From: Lytechinus pictus
Lineage: Eukaryota; Echinodermata; Echinoidea; Temnopleuroida; Toxopneustidae
Assembly (NCBI RefSeq): GCF_037042905.1
Contig: NC_087245.1
Span: forward strand, 6,153,501-6,217,500
Length of the DNA: 64,000 nt
Reading direction: 5' to 3'
Shown in pieces: positions 24,990 to 39,100 of this stretch (positions are counted from its first letter, which is position 1; each line of letters begins with the position of its first letter). Under the pieces are notes generated by a model. It was given only the letters and a program-made list of their open reading frames with translations. It ran no database searches and was not told the origin of the DNA. A program made the position numbers and the translations under genes.

Positions 24990-27900
24990 GGATGGATGGA
25001 TGGATGGATGGATCAATTTTAACAGAATAAGGTAGATATAAGAGGAAAAACTACAACATTGAAATATTTTTCATCGACATAAAATCTTTCTCGGAATGCG
25101 TTATATTCCGGTAACGCATTCCATTTTAAGTACTGCCGAGACTTCATAAGATAGGATGTTATTACCGTTTGTCTTGCAGATATGAAAGAAGAAAGAAACA
25201 AATTGATGCAGGAAGTATTTCCAGAGCTTCGACGGTATTGTCAACAGAGGCAGCTTGAGTTTGAAGTGGTTGATATGAGATGGGGTGTACGAGATAGTGC
25301 CACAGCAGATCACCTGACATCGTTCCTATGCCTTAATGAAATTGACAGGTGTAAACGTATGTCTCAGGGACCTTACTTCGTGGTAAGATTGGTTATTGGC
25401 TCATGTGCTAGGCTAACCCAGGACTATGGACAAACAGATCTATTGCAGTTTTTAATTTCACACAATGATACAATCACTTGAGAAAATTTCAAGGTTTTAA
25501 TACAACTGATTTTCGAACATAATTCATAGAAGTCAATGAAATATTCAATACTATATATCAAATCACGCAAAATAAGGCAAATATTATGTTCTTGGTCTAA
25601 GTTAATCAATTCAGCTTTAAAAAGCGCGGAATTACTTTGTCTTTGGTAATCAATTATTCACTTTGATAAACTTAACTCATCATACATCCACTATGCAACG
25701 AAGGTGGTATAGGACCTATGATAACCGATTACATTGACAAAACAAGGAGGCAAAGCGCTACCGCTTCAAATCCCCTTTCTCCATTTCTCTCTTCTCGAAG
25801 GTTTACCTTGATATAACCATAACCATTTCCTTAAAATTGAGCATATTCATGAAAGTTCTGGAGAAATATCGTTAATTCTCAAAAACTTGTCGAATTTGCA
25901 CAGGGTTTTCTTGGAAACAAGTATGGCTACCGACCATTGAAATCAACCATTCAATCACGGATCTTTAAGAAGCTCATGACAATCATATCACAAAACGATC
26001 GCATAACCCAAGACGACATCAATCTTCTGAAGATGTGGTATGCAGAGGATGCAAACGCCATTCCTCCTGTATACGCACTTCGACCTATCACAGCACTTCT
26101 TCCACATTTCCACAACAAGAGTGAACCAGACAAAGAGGGGCAGGCAAGGAGAACCTGGTGGGAAATGTATACCAAGATGAGGAATGTCTTTGACGAATTT
26201 GCCAGATCGTCAGCAGCGAGGGAAGTTTACAGCGAACAGGAAATCCATTCCTTCGTCATGTCAGGTAATTTCAGGTTCTAAAAAATACACGTATTGATGT
26301 TGGGGTTTTGAAATGTGGTATATGTACTTTGAAACAATTCACATACCTTTAGTTACCATGTCCTACTTGATATGTCTATGAAGACCTCATGATCCATCTC
26401 CTAAGCATACCTTTATAGACCAGTTTAGAATGTCATGAACAAGTTTTCTCAAGATATTACGTAAACAAGTATGACATAGCAGGATGCAGAAATTACATAG
26501 ACCAGGTGACTAAAGTAGCACATAAACGAACATCATTTAAGGGGGTATTTGTTGCATTTTTACTTTGAAAATTAAAATCTATATTTTATAGTTCTAAAAA
26601 GAAATATAAAATAGAAATACTCCAAATACTCGTTTTGCCCATTTGATAGTGGGACCGGCAGTCACTAGCTGTGTAGCGCCATATCGATAGGCTGAAAATT
26701 CTATGGTTTGAAGAGATAAATAACAATGAGACAAATAAAACACTGACAATTTTATAAAAATCGGACAAGGAATAACAAAGTGTGACAATATAAAACTTTG
26801 TATTATTTTGGTGAAGCAGTTCTATGTATGTCTAAAAAAAATTAAATGAGCAAATCGATGATGTCATATCCCACTTGCTATTTTTTATTTTATTATATGA
26901 AAAGATGTTTATTCAATTTATTTCCTCCAATGCATATTCATTGCTGTAACTTACTTTAATATAAGGGAGACATATCATATACACATGTATGAATATATCA
27001 AATGATTATGATTTCATAAGTTAAACAGCAGTCACTATTTAATGCATTGCTTTCCAGTGGATCTAATAAAACAAAATTTAAAAGAATAACCAAAAATTCA
27101 ATTTGATGTTTATCTCATTGATTATGAAACCATCATTCAATATGAGTACAAATTACCTTCTTCTGAAGCATAAAAAATTATTCTATTCTGGTCTACTCCT
27201 TTCGTGTTAATGCCCGTAATCCCTCTTTGAATTAAAATGTCTACTTCATTTTTCCATTTGTGATTATGTTCAGTTACGGAAGAGGAAATAAGACATGCCC
27301 TGAAAGACAACACAAACATTCAAGATACATGTTTGTTCTTTATACGAGATTTTCAGAATCTTGTTCCTTCTAGAGAAAATAGAGGTTTAGTTGCAGACTA
27401 TGCTGACGTGGAAATGATAAAGTGAGTATCGCTCATCTACATTTTGTATTAAGTCATTCATTCTTCTAAAGTACCAATGTGTACAACATATTCTGGTTTA
27501 GAGGGGGAGTCCAAGGACAAATTTAAATCAACGGAATAATTCTAAACAACATGAATAAGTGATTACTTTTTCCATGTGTATTTGAATACTTGCTTAAATC
27601 TGCTAGAGTTTGAATATAAGTTTCTCCTTTATTTGGGATGGCTTTCTGGTCTAAAACTTCAATCCTTTCTCGAGAACGTAGGGAAAGTTTTGTCCTGGAT
27701 AAAATTCATTCAATTTTTTTTTTTCGTCTTCAAGGGATGGAGGTGATGTCCAATTCAACAGGTTTCCTCAAGATAAACTCTCCACATTGAAGGCAAAATA
27801 CATTCCAAGTGTAGTCCCATCTGATTCAGTCATGAAGTACAATATACCCTGGACCGAGAAGGGTTTAAACCCAACAGATTGTAAGGAGCATATAGAGTAT

Positions 27901-30900
27901 CTGAACGACATGTGCAAAGTCTTTGAAAAGCGGATGAAGGATATGATAGAGAAGAGCCTGCAGGATCGAAAGATGTTTACTAGAGATTTACTCCAGATAA
28001 ACATGTACAAAGAACTTCTACACCATTCATCCTTCTGTAAAATCAAATACAGGTTGGTATAGCCCCGGCCCTTGCTCTTTAGCTGAAAGCATATGTAACT
28101 AATTAAACATAGAAATTCTGAGTGCATATAATAATTCAATCAGAAAGTATTTGGTATTGAATTAAGACTGTGTTCAGAAATGTTGCAACATATTATGTAA
28201 GGGTACATGTTGGTATGGGTAAAAGTAATTGGGTATTTACACAAATTCAACATTTATATATTAATATCTGGGACAGGCCTAGCTTGACCGACCAGACAGG
28301 GTCCGAAAAAAATGAAACATGAATCGGGGCTCGAACTTCAGACCTCTCAACAAGTTTGCAACTTCCACGCGTAGCTAGCTCGTGTCTGGAGAATGACATG
28401 CAAATGATGGGCTGATTTTCATTACCTTTTATATACTGCAGCACATTTCAAGGACGAGAGGATTTGATGGGTTCAATCCAGGCTTGCCTTACAGCTAATC
28501 TTGGAAGGCCATTGGTTATTCATGGTGTGTCCGGATCAGGAAAGACCTCTATCATGGCAATGGTAGCCAAACACAGCAAAGAATTCTTTGGAAGAAATTG
28601 CGTGACAGTTCTACGATTCCTTGGAACGTCAGTACAGACATCTTCAATACACATGACCCTTCAAAGCATATGTAGACAGGTAGCTGACTCATCTGAAATT
28701 AAACGTTTAACAAGCTTTTTTTTCATTTCCGTTACTCATTGAAAGCTACTTAAAGCATTGGAGTCATTCAACCCACGAAGTATTCACATTTGCTTCTATA
28801 ATATTGATAATTATGTCCGAAGTATTTCTTGTATTCTTAAGGGCATGGATTTCATAACCATATAATTATTTTTCATTTACTTCAATCGCACTGAAAACCT
28901 CTCTGAACCACCAGAACAAAGTCTTTTCATAAATAGCATGGGAAAGATCCAGTGTATAACTCACACAATCTTATACAAAGAATAAAATATTCGAATCCAT
29001 CCAGAGCAACTGTAATTAGTGTGATAGTTGATTAATATACCCAGTGGATATTTCATGGATTCTTCTTATTTATTTTATCTAGATCTGCATTGCATATGGA
29101 GTGGAGCAACCTGCAGATGATCACCTGGATGATTTCTCAGAAACAGTTCAGACATTCAACAACTTGATCAGAACAGTTCCATCCAAAGAAAGGTCTCTTC
29201 TATTACTCCTAGATAGCATTGACCAACTGGCTTCCAATAATAATGCTCATATGATGAACTGGTTACCCAAACACCTCCATGAAAACACCCATATTGTTGT
29301 CTCCATGCTTGAAGAAGAGCACCAATGCCTTAAAAATATCAAAGTGGCTTTGAAGGATAACAGATGCTACATTAAAATGGACCCTTTGGAAAAAGATAAT
29401 GGTCTTGCAATCATGAAGAGTTTGCTAAAGAGCAGAGACAGAACACTGACGCGTGAGCAAGTCGACATTGTGACAGATGCCTTCATAAAATGTCCTCAGC
29501 CCTTGTTCTTGAAACTGTTGTTTGAAGAATTTGTGAGCTGGCCATCTTTCAAGAAGATAGAAGAGATAAATCTTCCTGGTAATATTTCTGAAGCTATCTT
29601 GTCCTTGTTCAAAGATCTAGAAGATCGACATGGAAGACTCTTTGTAGCCCATGCTCTTGGTTATCTGACAGCAGGAAAGAGTGGTCTGACAGAAGCAGAG
29701 ATAGAAGACGTCCTTTCGTGTGATGACAAAGTCCTCAATGATGTCTATCAGTACTGGGATCCTCCTGATGAAGACATTGTTCGAATTCCTCCATCTCTGT
29801 GGAAGAGGTTACGTCTGGACATCGACGAATTCATTACTGAACGTCAAGCAGGTGGAAAGACTGTGCTTGCTTGGTATCACCGACAGTTCATTGAAACTGC
29901 TCAGAAAATGTATCTTGGCGACCCTTATACCAATGTAGTTAGGCACCAGCTACTTGCTGACATGTTTAGGGGAGAGTATAGTGATGGTGCTATCAAACCA
30001 ATTACACTACATGGTCGTAAGAAGGAATTCAGAAAGGCTGATCGCCAAGCAGCAGCTCAACCACTAATGTTCGGAGACGATGTTTTCAATTTGCGCAAGT
30101 TGCAAGAACTTCCATATCACCTCATGCAATGTACACCTGTAGATTGCTTTCCAAATGGTTTGATTAAGTACGTGATGTACAACTATGAATGGATTTTAGC
30201 CAAGTTGAGAGCTTTAAGTTTCATAGAGCTTGTAGATGACTTCATGCAGTATGATGACGAGAGCGCTCTTCTGATAGATGCACTTTACCTCTCGGGGAGC
30301 AATATCAAGGAGGACCCGTTTGCATTGGCAGGCCAGTTAATTGGTCGATTGACTGACTTCGTGGATGTATATCCAAATATTGGAAGACTTCTTCAAGAAG
30401 CCAAGTCCTGGATGCAAACAACTACTCTGTCTCTCATAATTCCCAGAGGTGCATGTCTTATCCCTCCTGGAGGGCAGTTAAAAGCATCTCTTGCAGGTCA
30501 TCCAAATAGAGTCGAGGCCATTCGATATGCATGTTCTGTAGGCATGCTTGTAACCATCTGTAACGATAATGATGGACAACCAATGGCAAATGTATGGGAT
30601 GAACCAAAGATAGAACTCATTCACACCCTCGAGATAAAAGCTAAGCAAAAAGCTTCAGGTAAATTGACACTCGTTCTGAGCCCTGATGAGAAACATGTTG
30701 TCTTTGGTTGTCAAGTGCTTGGTGTGTTCGCACTTTCTAGTGGGTCACTGGTTTGCAAGTTGGAAACTGGAAAGAACCATGCTATCAGCTCATGCACGAT
30801 ACAAGAAGATGGGTGTCATGCTGTAGCTGGTGCAGAAAAGGGCACAAATGTGTACTTGTGGGATTTGAGAAATGGGCAACTCCTGATGAGCTTGAATCAT

Positions 30901-33900
30901 CCTGCAGCTGTTCATTTTACCTTTTTCGAAGGCAATTCTGAGATTCTGTCCGTCTGTCAAGATGGCCGTATCAGACGATGGTCAATCGATACCAAGGACT
31001 GCATTCACTGTTTTGAGGTCCATAGGGCTGGTGATATCAGGGAAGCAACTCGCTCAGCAATGAATAAGACCATGATCACGGGAAGTTACGATGGAACTAT
31101 CAAGATATCAAGCTATCTCCATGAAGAACACAATTCAAGCATAACACTCAAAGCACACAAGAAAGCCATATCATGCCTCTTGATTTTGTCAGAAAACCGA
31201 CTTGCTTCTGGTTCTGGAGACTCTGTTGTTTACATCTGGGATATGGTGACAGGAATGGCGATATTGTCCTTCAAAGGTTAGTCGTAATTTTGTAGTCAAT
31301 GGTCTCTCAGAAAGCTGTAAACCTTTAGATTTCTGCGTTTTGAGATAAATCTTCTGTTACAGTAGGTACATTGAAATAAATATTATGTTAAAGTAGGTGC
31401 ATCTACTTTATAACATGCAAAATGTTATATGGAAATTAAATTATTATTAAGGAGTACGTTTAGAGGTTTTCCTCAAGACTGGAGATATATCCTCTTTATT
31501 TTATACATGTAGGTCATGTTGGGATGATCACATCTCTATGGTTTGGTGAAGCTGACCAGAGTGTTGCTGACTCACGAGAGATTCTGGTAACTGGATCAAA
31601 GGATGATTGCCTGAATGTGTGGAGTCTGAACACTGACCACACTGAGAATTCTCTCATCACCTCCTTAGAAGGACATTCATCATGGATTACAGATGTAACA
31701 GGATCAAGCAGTCAGAAAATATACTCTGCATCTAATGATAAAAGTGCTAAAGTATGGGACTACAAACGAAATACGGTGAGCATGGCCTGGAAGTTGATTA
31801 GCTTTACACTAAAAAAAGAAAATATCACATCTAATCTCAGGCATTGTCGATCATTTCTCTTTCACATCACAGGTGATAAAAAGGGAGAGGCACAAAGAGC
31901 ATGCATTTGGACTTGTCTTTGGACCTGACAAATCAACAGTCATTACGAGTGGACAAGAAGGTACTGTCAAGTTCTCAAGATTCTCCGACTGCCAGGTGAT
32001 CCGCCAAGAATCTGGGTTTGCATACACTCTCTTGATAAGCAGTGATGGCAAGAAGCTCATAGGTGGAATGGTCGATGAAGGCGTGGTCCGTGTATGGGAT
32101 GTTGTTCAATCAGAGGACAGGAATAGTTCATTCGATCTTGAGGGTCATGACAAGGATGTTCTGTGTATTATCCAAGGTCATGATGACGAGATCATCACAG
32201 GGTCACTGGATACAACGGTTAAACTGTGGTCACTGGAATCAAAGTCATGTCTGAAAACACTCGAAGGTAAGTATGTGTGTCTAAAAATGTAAGGGAAATC
32301 CAACCTTAGTTACAAATAATCTGCATGAAAGAAGATATGTGAAAGCATATCAGTGAAAGGATTTTTTAAAGGTATGCCTATTTGAAAACTGAGGGCACAA
32401 AGGCTTTGTAAGTCTAAATTTGGGTGCAGATTGTGTCATGTGGTTGGGACAACTCCCCCATTTGTCGTGTCCTAATTCATCAGCAATATGTGGTTTTCTC
32501 CTAAGCACCTTTCCACCGGGGCGGTTGTACAACATAAACAGATTCTTGTTATATTCCCTTATAAAAGAAAAAATATTAATACCATAACTTTGAAAAATAT
32601 GACCATTTGAAATTTTTATTGAAACGAATTTTGAGTTTTGTTAAAATGGACGATTTTAAAAATTAATCAGAAGTCAATTTGAGGCATCTATTTTACTGAC
32701 ATAAACCTGCTTCCCTGGATATAAATCGAACAGAAGATTAATGTTGTAGTTTAATGAGTTTAATTAAGGATTTAATTACTTTTATTTCTTGACAATTTCC
32801 AAAATTTCCTAAATATGATTTATGTTTCATTTCTTAATTAAGGGCACAAAGGTTCTGTTGAAATTGTGAAAGTGACGAAGCAAGAAGCAGACACTCTGAT
32901 CCTATCAGCAGATAGTAAGGGTATGCTGAATATCTGGGAATATAAGACAGGAGAATGTCTGCTATCAGCTAAAGAGCACAGGACATCAATACGATGTCTT
33001 TCTGTATCCGATGATGGTAAGAAGTGTTTCTATTTGTTCATACTCTGGTATTATATATTTTTCCTTTCATGTCATTAGAGCAGTCTCTAACATTGCTCTG
33101 TTTGTTTAGGGGTTTGGGGGGTGTTACTAAATTTACTTCTGAGGTACATTTAATACTTGTTTGTATTGTGACAAAACATTATTAGCAGTACCCTAGAAAG
33201 AAAAAAATGACACAACAAATATTATGCAAATAATACATATTGAGAGCATTATACATATTTACATGTGCAAGGTACCTTTAGAATATTTCTAAGTAGTCCA
33301 GATTGGAATTTGATGTGTAAAGGCTCTCTTTCCCAAAGCTAACATTCAGTAGAGGTATCCGGACTCCAAGTCCTTAAAGGACAAGTCCACCCCAACTACA
33401 AGTTGATTTGAATAAAAAGAAAAAATCCAACAAGCATAACACTGAGCATTTCATCAAAATTGGATGTAAAATAAGAAAGTAATAACATTTGAAGTTTTGT
33501 TTAATTTCACAAAACAGTTGTACATCCTGGGACCTGTTGCATAAAAGTTACTACTATAGTAACTTTGCGATCCAATGGTAACTAACATGGTAACATGCCC
33601 CAACAGCCAATCAGAATCAAGGATTTTATGAAAGTTACCACTAGACGGCGAAGTTATCATAATGGTATTTATTATGCAATGGGGCTTTGGACGGTATGCA
33701 AATGAGGGGACTTATGACATCACTAACTTTTTTTTTCTTTATATTTCATAATAACTTTATGAAATATGGAACATTATAATTTTATACTCATTGTTCTAAC
33801 ATAGCTGAGGAAATTAGTACTGCTTGAAATTTAACAAGTATTTGTAATTTTCTAATGCTTGAGAAAAGTGATGTTTATTATATGTTTAAAAATAAAGTGG

Positions 33901-35336
33901 TTTGGATCCCTATTATCTGACAAATCATCCTTATCTCAAACCATGAATAGTCAATAGACCTGGGAGTGTTTCACAAAGATTTAAGTATGACTTAGAGTCG
34001 CACTTAAATGCATAATTGCGTGCTTCAAAGGCATTACCGCATTGGTCAGATCATGCGAAGAGGACACACACTACTGCGTATTGATCAAGAAGATTGCGCG
34101 TTGCATTTCAGATATGTGTCGGCATTTAAGTGCGATTTAAGTCATACTTAAATATTTGTGAAACAAAGGTCATTGGTACCAGTCATAGGCAAATTTTCAT
34201 GTCAGCTGAAATATATGACTGGTCACATGGTTAAAAATCAACCAATTATCAGGATATTTATCAACATTTTATGATATATGCTACCTCTAAAGAAACAAAC
34301 TACATGTTACAATATAATTTCCCTTTAATAAAACTTTAAATATATCTGCATGTACGATTGTCTTCCTAGCTAAGCCCCATATTCAATTTCACAAGAGTGG
34401 AGAAAAGTCAGAGCTTTATAGCTTTATAATGAGTTGTATATGTATTTTAAAGAGTATACTTGGATATCATCTCCGCAGGTAAATATGCGGTCACAGGAGG
34501 AAATGACAAGAAGGCCCTACTCTGGTCATTGGATTCGTCTGACGGTTCTTTTGGTAAGGTGCTACAACGTTTGGCAGTACATACATCAGAGGTAACGTGT
34601 GCTATCTTCATGCACGATGGTAGAAGGATTATCACAGCTTCACATTCAGGAAGTAAACAGCTCTATATGTGGAATATATCAGGAGATGAAACAGACCAAC
34701 AGTAAGTAATCTGTCTTTCTTTCTTAAACTACAAACTTCATCCTTTATTCTTCTTCCTTCGAGTGTCCAACCCTACATTCACTTTTTTCATTTAATCAAA
34801 TTCCCCAAACAAATATATATCAATGTCAAATATGGGCGTTTCTTAATCTAGAGGGGAAATGAAAAAAAAGATATTCATGGTGTCGTGTGTACAGAGTGGG
34901 AGTTGGCCACTTTAAATTGGTGCCTAGTGATTAGCTATAATTATAGAGCTCAACTTCAGTGACATTAAAGTCAATTACAATGCCAAGTGGTCTCAACTTT
35001 CAGTTAACAATGACAGATCTTTGTTTTACTCTCGATCTTGTTAGTTTCATCTATGGACATTCCCACGCAATCCTAGATATGCATATATCAGCAAACGATT
35101 GTTACTTGGTTACAGCATCCCGTGACTGCACCGTCAAGGCTTGGCATCTTCCATCCCGACAGTTGATGGCGTCCTTTGACTGCAAATCAGCGATAAAGCA
35201 CATAGATGTGGTTTACATCAATGAAGATCACTACCGTATAGCAGGAGAAAACAAAACTGGAACTATTCTCCTACTGGATCTGTTTCTCCCAAAAGCAGAC
35301 AGGTCTGAAGCCTACTATCAATCACAAGTAATGTAA
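23264..35336 (+). CDS. NWD1-like NACHT and WD40 repeat protein, copy A
   Basis: The twelve exons are 23264-23390, 25180-25382, 25904-26264, 27274-27421, 27735-28052, 28442-28679, 29083-31276, 31513-31775, 31873-32266, 32843-33016, 34479-34701 and 35045-35336. They total 4935 nt, or 1644 aa plus stop, close to vertebrate NWD1 (roughly 1560 aa). All junctions keep phase with GT/AG ends. The N-terminal domain (about 33-125, RIFLSSTFTD, VVDMRWGVRD) is DUF4062-like. The NACHT domain has Walker A GVSGSGKT (414-421) and Walker B LLLLLDSID (504-512), followed by a winged-helix-like region (LEDRHGRLFVAHALGYLTAG). From about residue 935 to 1625 it is WD40 repeats, at least a dozen (GSGDSVVYIWD, SASNDKSAKVWDY, TASRDCTVKAWHL). 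It is probably a cytosolic STAND NTPase scaffold or sensor. Vertebrate NWD1 has been linked to androgen receptor signalling and purine-enzyme assembly. Several fold-back repeats lie in the last introns. It stops where copy B splices to a further exon. Confidence 0.9.
23702..23764. repeat. (TA)n(TG)n microsatellite
   Basis: A TA run followed by a TG-rich run within intron 1 of copy A. Confidence 0.9.
24926..25012. repeat. (GATA)n(GATG)n microsatellite
   Basis: Tetranucleotide array of about 20 units, with GATA changing to GATG at its right end. It lies in intron 1 of copy A, shortly before exon 2. Confidence 0.95.
25254..25388 (+). other. near-identical tract shared with copy B (58727-58861), likely gene conversion
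   Basis: The 135 bp at the 3' side of exon 2, ending in the donor GTAAGA, differ from copy B at only two positions that I can see, both synonymous. The first part of the same exon and the following intron are clearly diverged. Confidence 0.6.
33373..33770. repeat. TTAA-type repeat interrupted by a short inverted-repeat element (copy A intron)
   Basis: The left end reads TTAAAGGACAAGTCCACCCC and is followed by text also found, reversed, near 44210-44320 (AACAAGCATAACACTGA, ATCAAAATTGGATGTAAAAT). A second motif is inserted: a pair of ends CCTGTTGCATAAAAGTTACT (from about 33534) and TTATGCAATGGGGC (to about 33685). It looks like one hairpin element nested in another. Confidence 0.45.
33960..34172. 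mobile_element. about 210-bp fold-back MITE in copy A intron
   Basis: The left end (GTTTCACAAAGATTTAAGTA, CACTTAAATGC) is mirrored at the right end (GCATTTAAGTGCGATTTAAG, ACTTAAATATTTGTGAAAC). No coding capacity. Confidence 0.65.
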
Positions 35337-35441
35337 TGAAATATGTTCATAGACCACCTTATATTAATATTTGTATACATATATAATATCTAAAAGCATA
35401 TTATGCTTTTAGATTTCTGTGATACATTACAACAAATTTAA

Positions 35442-36031
35442 TTAAAGGGATGGTCCGGGCTGAAAGTATTTATAGCTTAATAAATAGAGTAGAATTCACT
35501 GAGCAAAATGCTGAAAATTTCATCGAAATTGGATAACAAATAACAAAGTTATTGAATTTTAAAGTTTAACAATATTTTGTGAAAACAGTCGTCATGAATA
35601 TTCAGTAGGTGGACTGATGATGTCACATCTCCACTTGTTCTTTTGTATTTTATTATATGAAATTAGGTATATTCAAATTTTTTCCTCCAAGAACTAGAAA
35701 AATTGGATTGACAACTGATTTAGTGCATTAGACATTTATTGCTGCAACTTATTTCATTATAAGGGAGACATATTATTCACACAAGTATGAAATAATGAAA
35801 AAATTATGATTTTATGTAATAACATAAGAAAACGGAAAGTGGAGATGTGACGTCATCAGCCCACCTAATGAATATTCATGACGACTGTTTTCACAAAATA
35901 TTGCTAAACTTTAAACTTCAATAACTTTATTATTTGTTAGCCGATTTTGATGAAATTTTCGGCATTTTGCTCAGTGAATTCTACTCTATGTATTAAGATA
36001 AAAATATTTTCAGCCCGGACCACCCCTTTAA
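35442..36031. mobile_element. TTAA-flanked fold-back MITE, copy 1
   Basis: A 582-bp core between TTAA duplications. It begins AGGGATGGTCCGGGCTGAAA and ends in the near complement (TTTTCAGCCCGGACCACCCC). The arms remain complementary far into the element (GTGAAAACAGTCGTCATGAA on the left, its complement on the right), so nearly the whole unit is a hairpin. The TTAA target fits a piggyBac-type non-autonomous element (inference). It sits about 105 bp after the copy A stop, so it may lie in its 3' UTR. Confidence 0.75.
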
Positions 36032-36099
36032 TGATTGATGGAACAAGAACATCTTGATCATCTATTCATATACTGTATTCCTGTAAATTAAATGCAAAC

Positions 36100-36105
36100 A
36101 ATAAA
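36100..36105 (+). terminator. candidate poly(A) signal of copy A
   Basis: AATAAA about 760 bp after the copy A stop codon. It is the first such signal outside the fold-back element. Its use is not shown by sequence alone. Confidence 0.25.
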
Positions 36106-39100
36106 GGGTTACTGGATCCAAATTTAGAAAACATGTTATCAACAACAATCGCAAGAAGTCTGTGTCAAAAATAATCAAATGATGTGGCTTTAGTAGAGGA
36201 AGTGAACAGAGAAGTTGTGAAACAGGACTCTTATGCATGTAAACACTCCAGGATTGAAAAGAGAGATGGTTGATAAAATGGATAGTGAACTGATGACAAT
36301 CTTGTTCATGGGTCGTCCTAAGATAAAATGGTGCATGATAATTTCATCTTTCTCTTCAGTCAGAAGTCAGAGTATGAATGTTAGAAGCTTTAATGCACCA
36401 CTTTTTAAAAAAATCCAGAATCAATGTGTTCAAACATGAAGCTTAATTAAAACTTACACCCGCTCTGATACCAAAATGGTGGCAAAATTTGAATGAAAAA
36501 AAGTGCCATTACATCCAGGGTTTTCTACATATTACATAACTGAATAGGATTCAAAGTGGAGGTCTTATGAAACCAGCTCTTTTCAGCTGAAAAGCAGCTT
36601 TAATTACATATTTATGAAAAGCAATTACATCTTAGCTTTTTTTATCTATGATATAAGGATATGAGTACAATATACATAGGTAGTTAGAAACAAAAAGATT
36701 TTTTTTTTCAAAAACCTTGCATATGACAAAAAGTATTAGCCTGAATAAAATTCAGTTGTAGCAAGGTAATATTTAGTCATACAAATATTATTGTTCGTTG
36801 TAAACATGAATTATTAATATACTTGTAGTATACCTTTCTTGATGTCACTCATATATGGGTCAAGTCTAGAAAATAAAAGAAATACAACAGATATCAATTT
36901 CACTTCTGAATTTAATTCATTTCACAAAATATTAGAATAGATTTGGTTTACAATATCACAATGAAGGTAACACATCATTTGATCTTCTGACTCTTGCTCC
37001 TCCTCTAATATCTCTGGAGATATTAGGTGAGGGTTGTTATAGGGTTTGCAGTTTAGAATTATGTGAGGATTGGGATTAAGGTTAAGGTCAAGTAGGTTAA
37101 TGTTTGGCTTAATGTGTGAATTATCAATGGGAGGTATTGTCATAAAAGCAAATGTCACAGAACCCACAATGAAACCATGAAAGTCATTAATCATCTAGTC
37201 AATTTATTATTCTCAATTGATATTCAATATGATGATGTGATAACACTAGGATTAAATTGATGATTTATAAATAAAAGAATGGAATGTAATATGACATCAA
37301 ACACCTACACCAATCATTGTTTTTTATTCAGTCAAAACCACAAATGAATATTTTGAATACAAATACAATTGTTCACACAATATCATAGTATATTGAAATA
37401 AGAAAATACATGATAAATAACTACAAATATCAATTTGTCTGTTATCTATGTCTACATATATACAGATTATAATCCTGATTGATTAATTCTAAGCATCAAT
37501 AAAAATGTGTTGTGACAAAGATGATGATGAATTTGTATAGCAAAGCCACTGTATATTTCTACTGCACTTTGCTTACACTAAACACTTAAAATGATGATGT
37601 ACTTAATTGCTTCCCAACAAAGATGTGTCTTCAATAATGATTTGAATAATAATTAAGTATTCTGGACTCAATTTTGTTTAGATGATTTGTTATATCTGCA
37701 TGATATATTCATACCTGAGTAATTTGTTTCTTTGTTTTGTTTTGTTCATGCATGTTATATTACTATAATTATACCAGTGGGAAAAAAAATCTTTGTAATC
37801 ATGTTTATGAAGACAAAATAAAATATCTTGTACATGTAAAATAATTAGCTTTAGAACTGATTATGTACAAAGTGTCATGTTTGAGTGTGACCCTTTCCTT
37901 TGCATCTTTGTAATTTTTCAACATTAAAACACAACTGCATTACAGAAATTATCTTTTACTGCATTTGTGGCTGCTTTGTACTGCACCCCTGTCCTTTTCA
38001 TTTTCATAATTACATGTACATGTATTATTATAATACATGAGATTTACAAGAATTTACAATTTCAAGAAGATTTTAGCCTTTGACTCATTGTAAAGCCAAA
38101 TTTGTAGTTGTTTGTTCATTCTGACATATGTATAAAAATATACATATTCCCTGTTAAATTATATATTTTCCAAGATACAAGGCAAAAATTTACAAGAAAA
38201 GACTTAATCTTATCTAATTTTGACAGAGCTTGATATTATCACTACTATTGCACAAGAAATATTTTCCATTAAGTTCATGAAAGGAAATGTTCAAAATATA
38301 TAAGAGAATAAAAAATCTATGAAATATTTAAGTAGAAAACTACATGTACTTGAAAGCAAGGTAGGTAAATGATTGCAAGGTTTTTAAAGATCACATTATA
38401 TCACAATAAAATCCATTATAGAATGCAAGTGATGAAATCCAACTTGTGATTATAGAGATATTTATGAGTGCACTTGTTCAATTTCTATAAATCTACAATA
38501 CATTCATACATACTGTGAATAAACATTAGTATGTACAATGACATGCACTGTACATATGACTCATCATTACCAGGAAGACAACTGATACTGCCTACATTGT
38601 GCTTTCCCTTTTTCATAATGCCCTTTAACGATAAAAGGAAACAAGTGTCACGTCAATCAAACTCTATTTACAAATATATAGCACTTAATACTTTGTTTTC
38701 AGAGCTCTTTACACTGCAATTATTATATACAGTGATACATTTTTGTACAATGAAATGCTCTGTATGTATGACTCATCATTACCAGAAAGACAACTGAAAC
38801 TGCGTACATTGTATTTGTCTTGTTTCATAATGCCCTTTAAGTACAAAAGGAAACAAGTGACAAGCTTAAGTCAATTAAACTATGTACAAGTATCCATATT
38901 TTTGATATTCTACTTAATGTGCTTTTCTTCTGGGCAAAAATTAATCCACTGATACTCTTCCAGAGAAGAGATATGCTGGTCAAGATGAGGTATTTAAATG
39001 ATATCAGTATAGACAAAAGACACATTCTGAACTTTTAGAAAAAATGTCACTTGTCACTTGCTATGTTTTTGTTGTTATAGGGGTGCATGTTACATGTAAG

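Noticed and set aside
28270..28430. Possible minus-strand tRNA-derived SINE in a copy A intron
   Set aside because: Only a loose B-box-like GTTCGAGCCCC is visible. The A box and body are not convincing.
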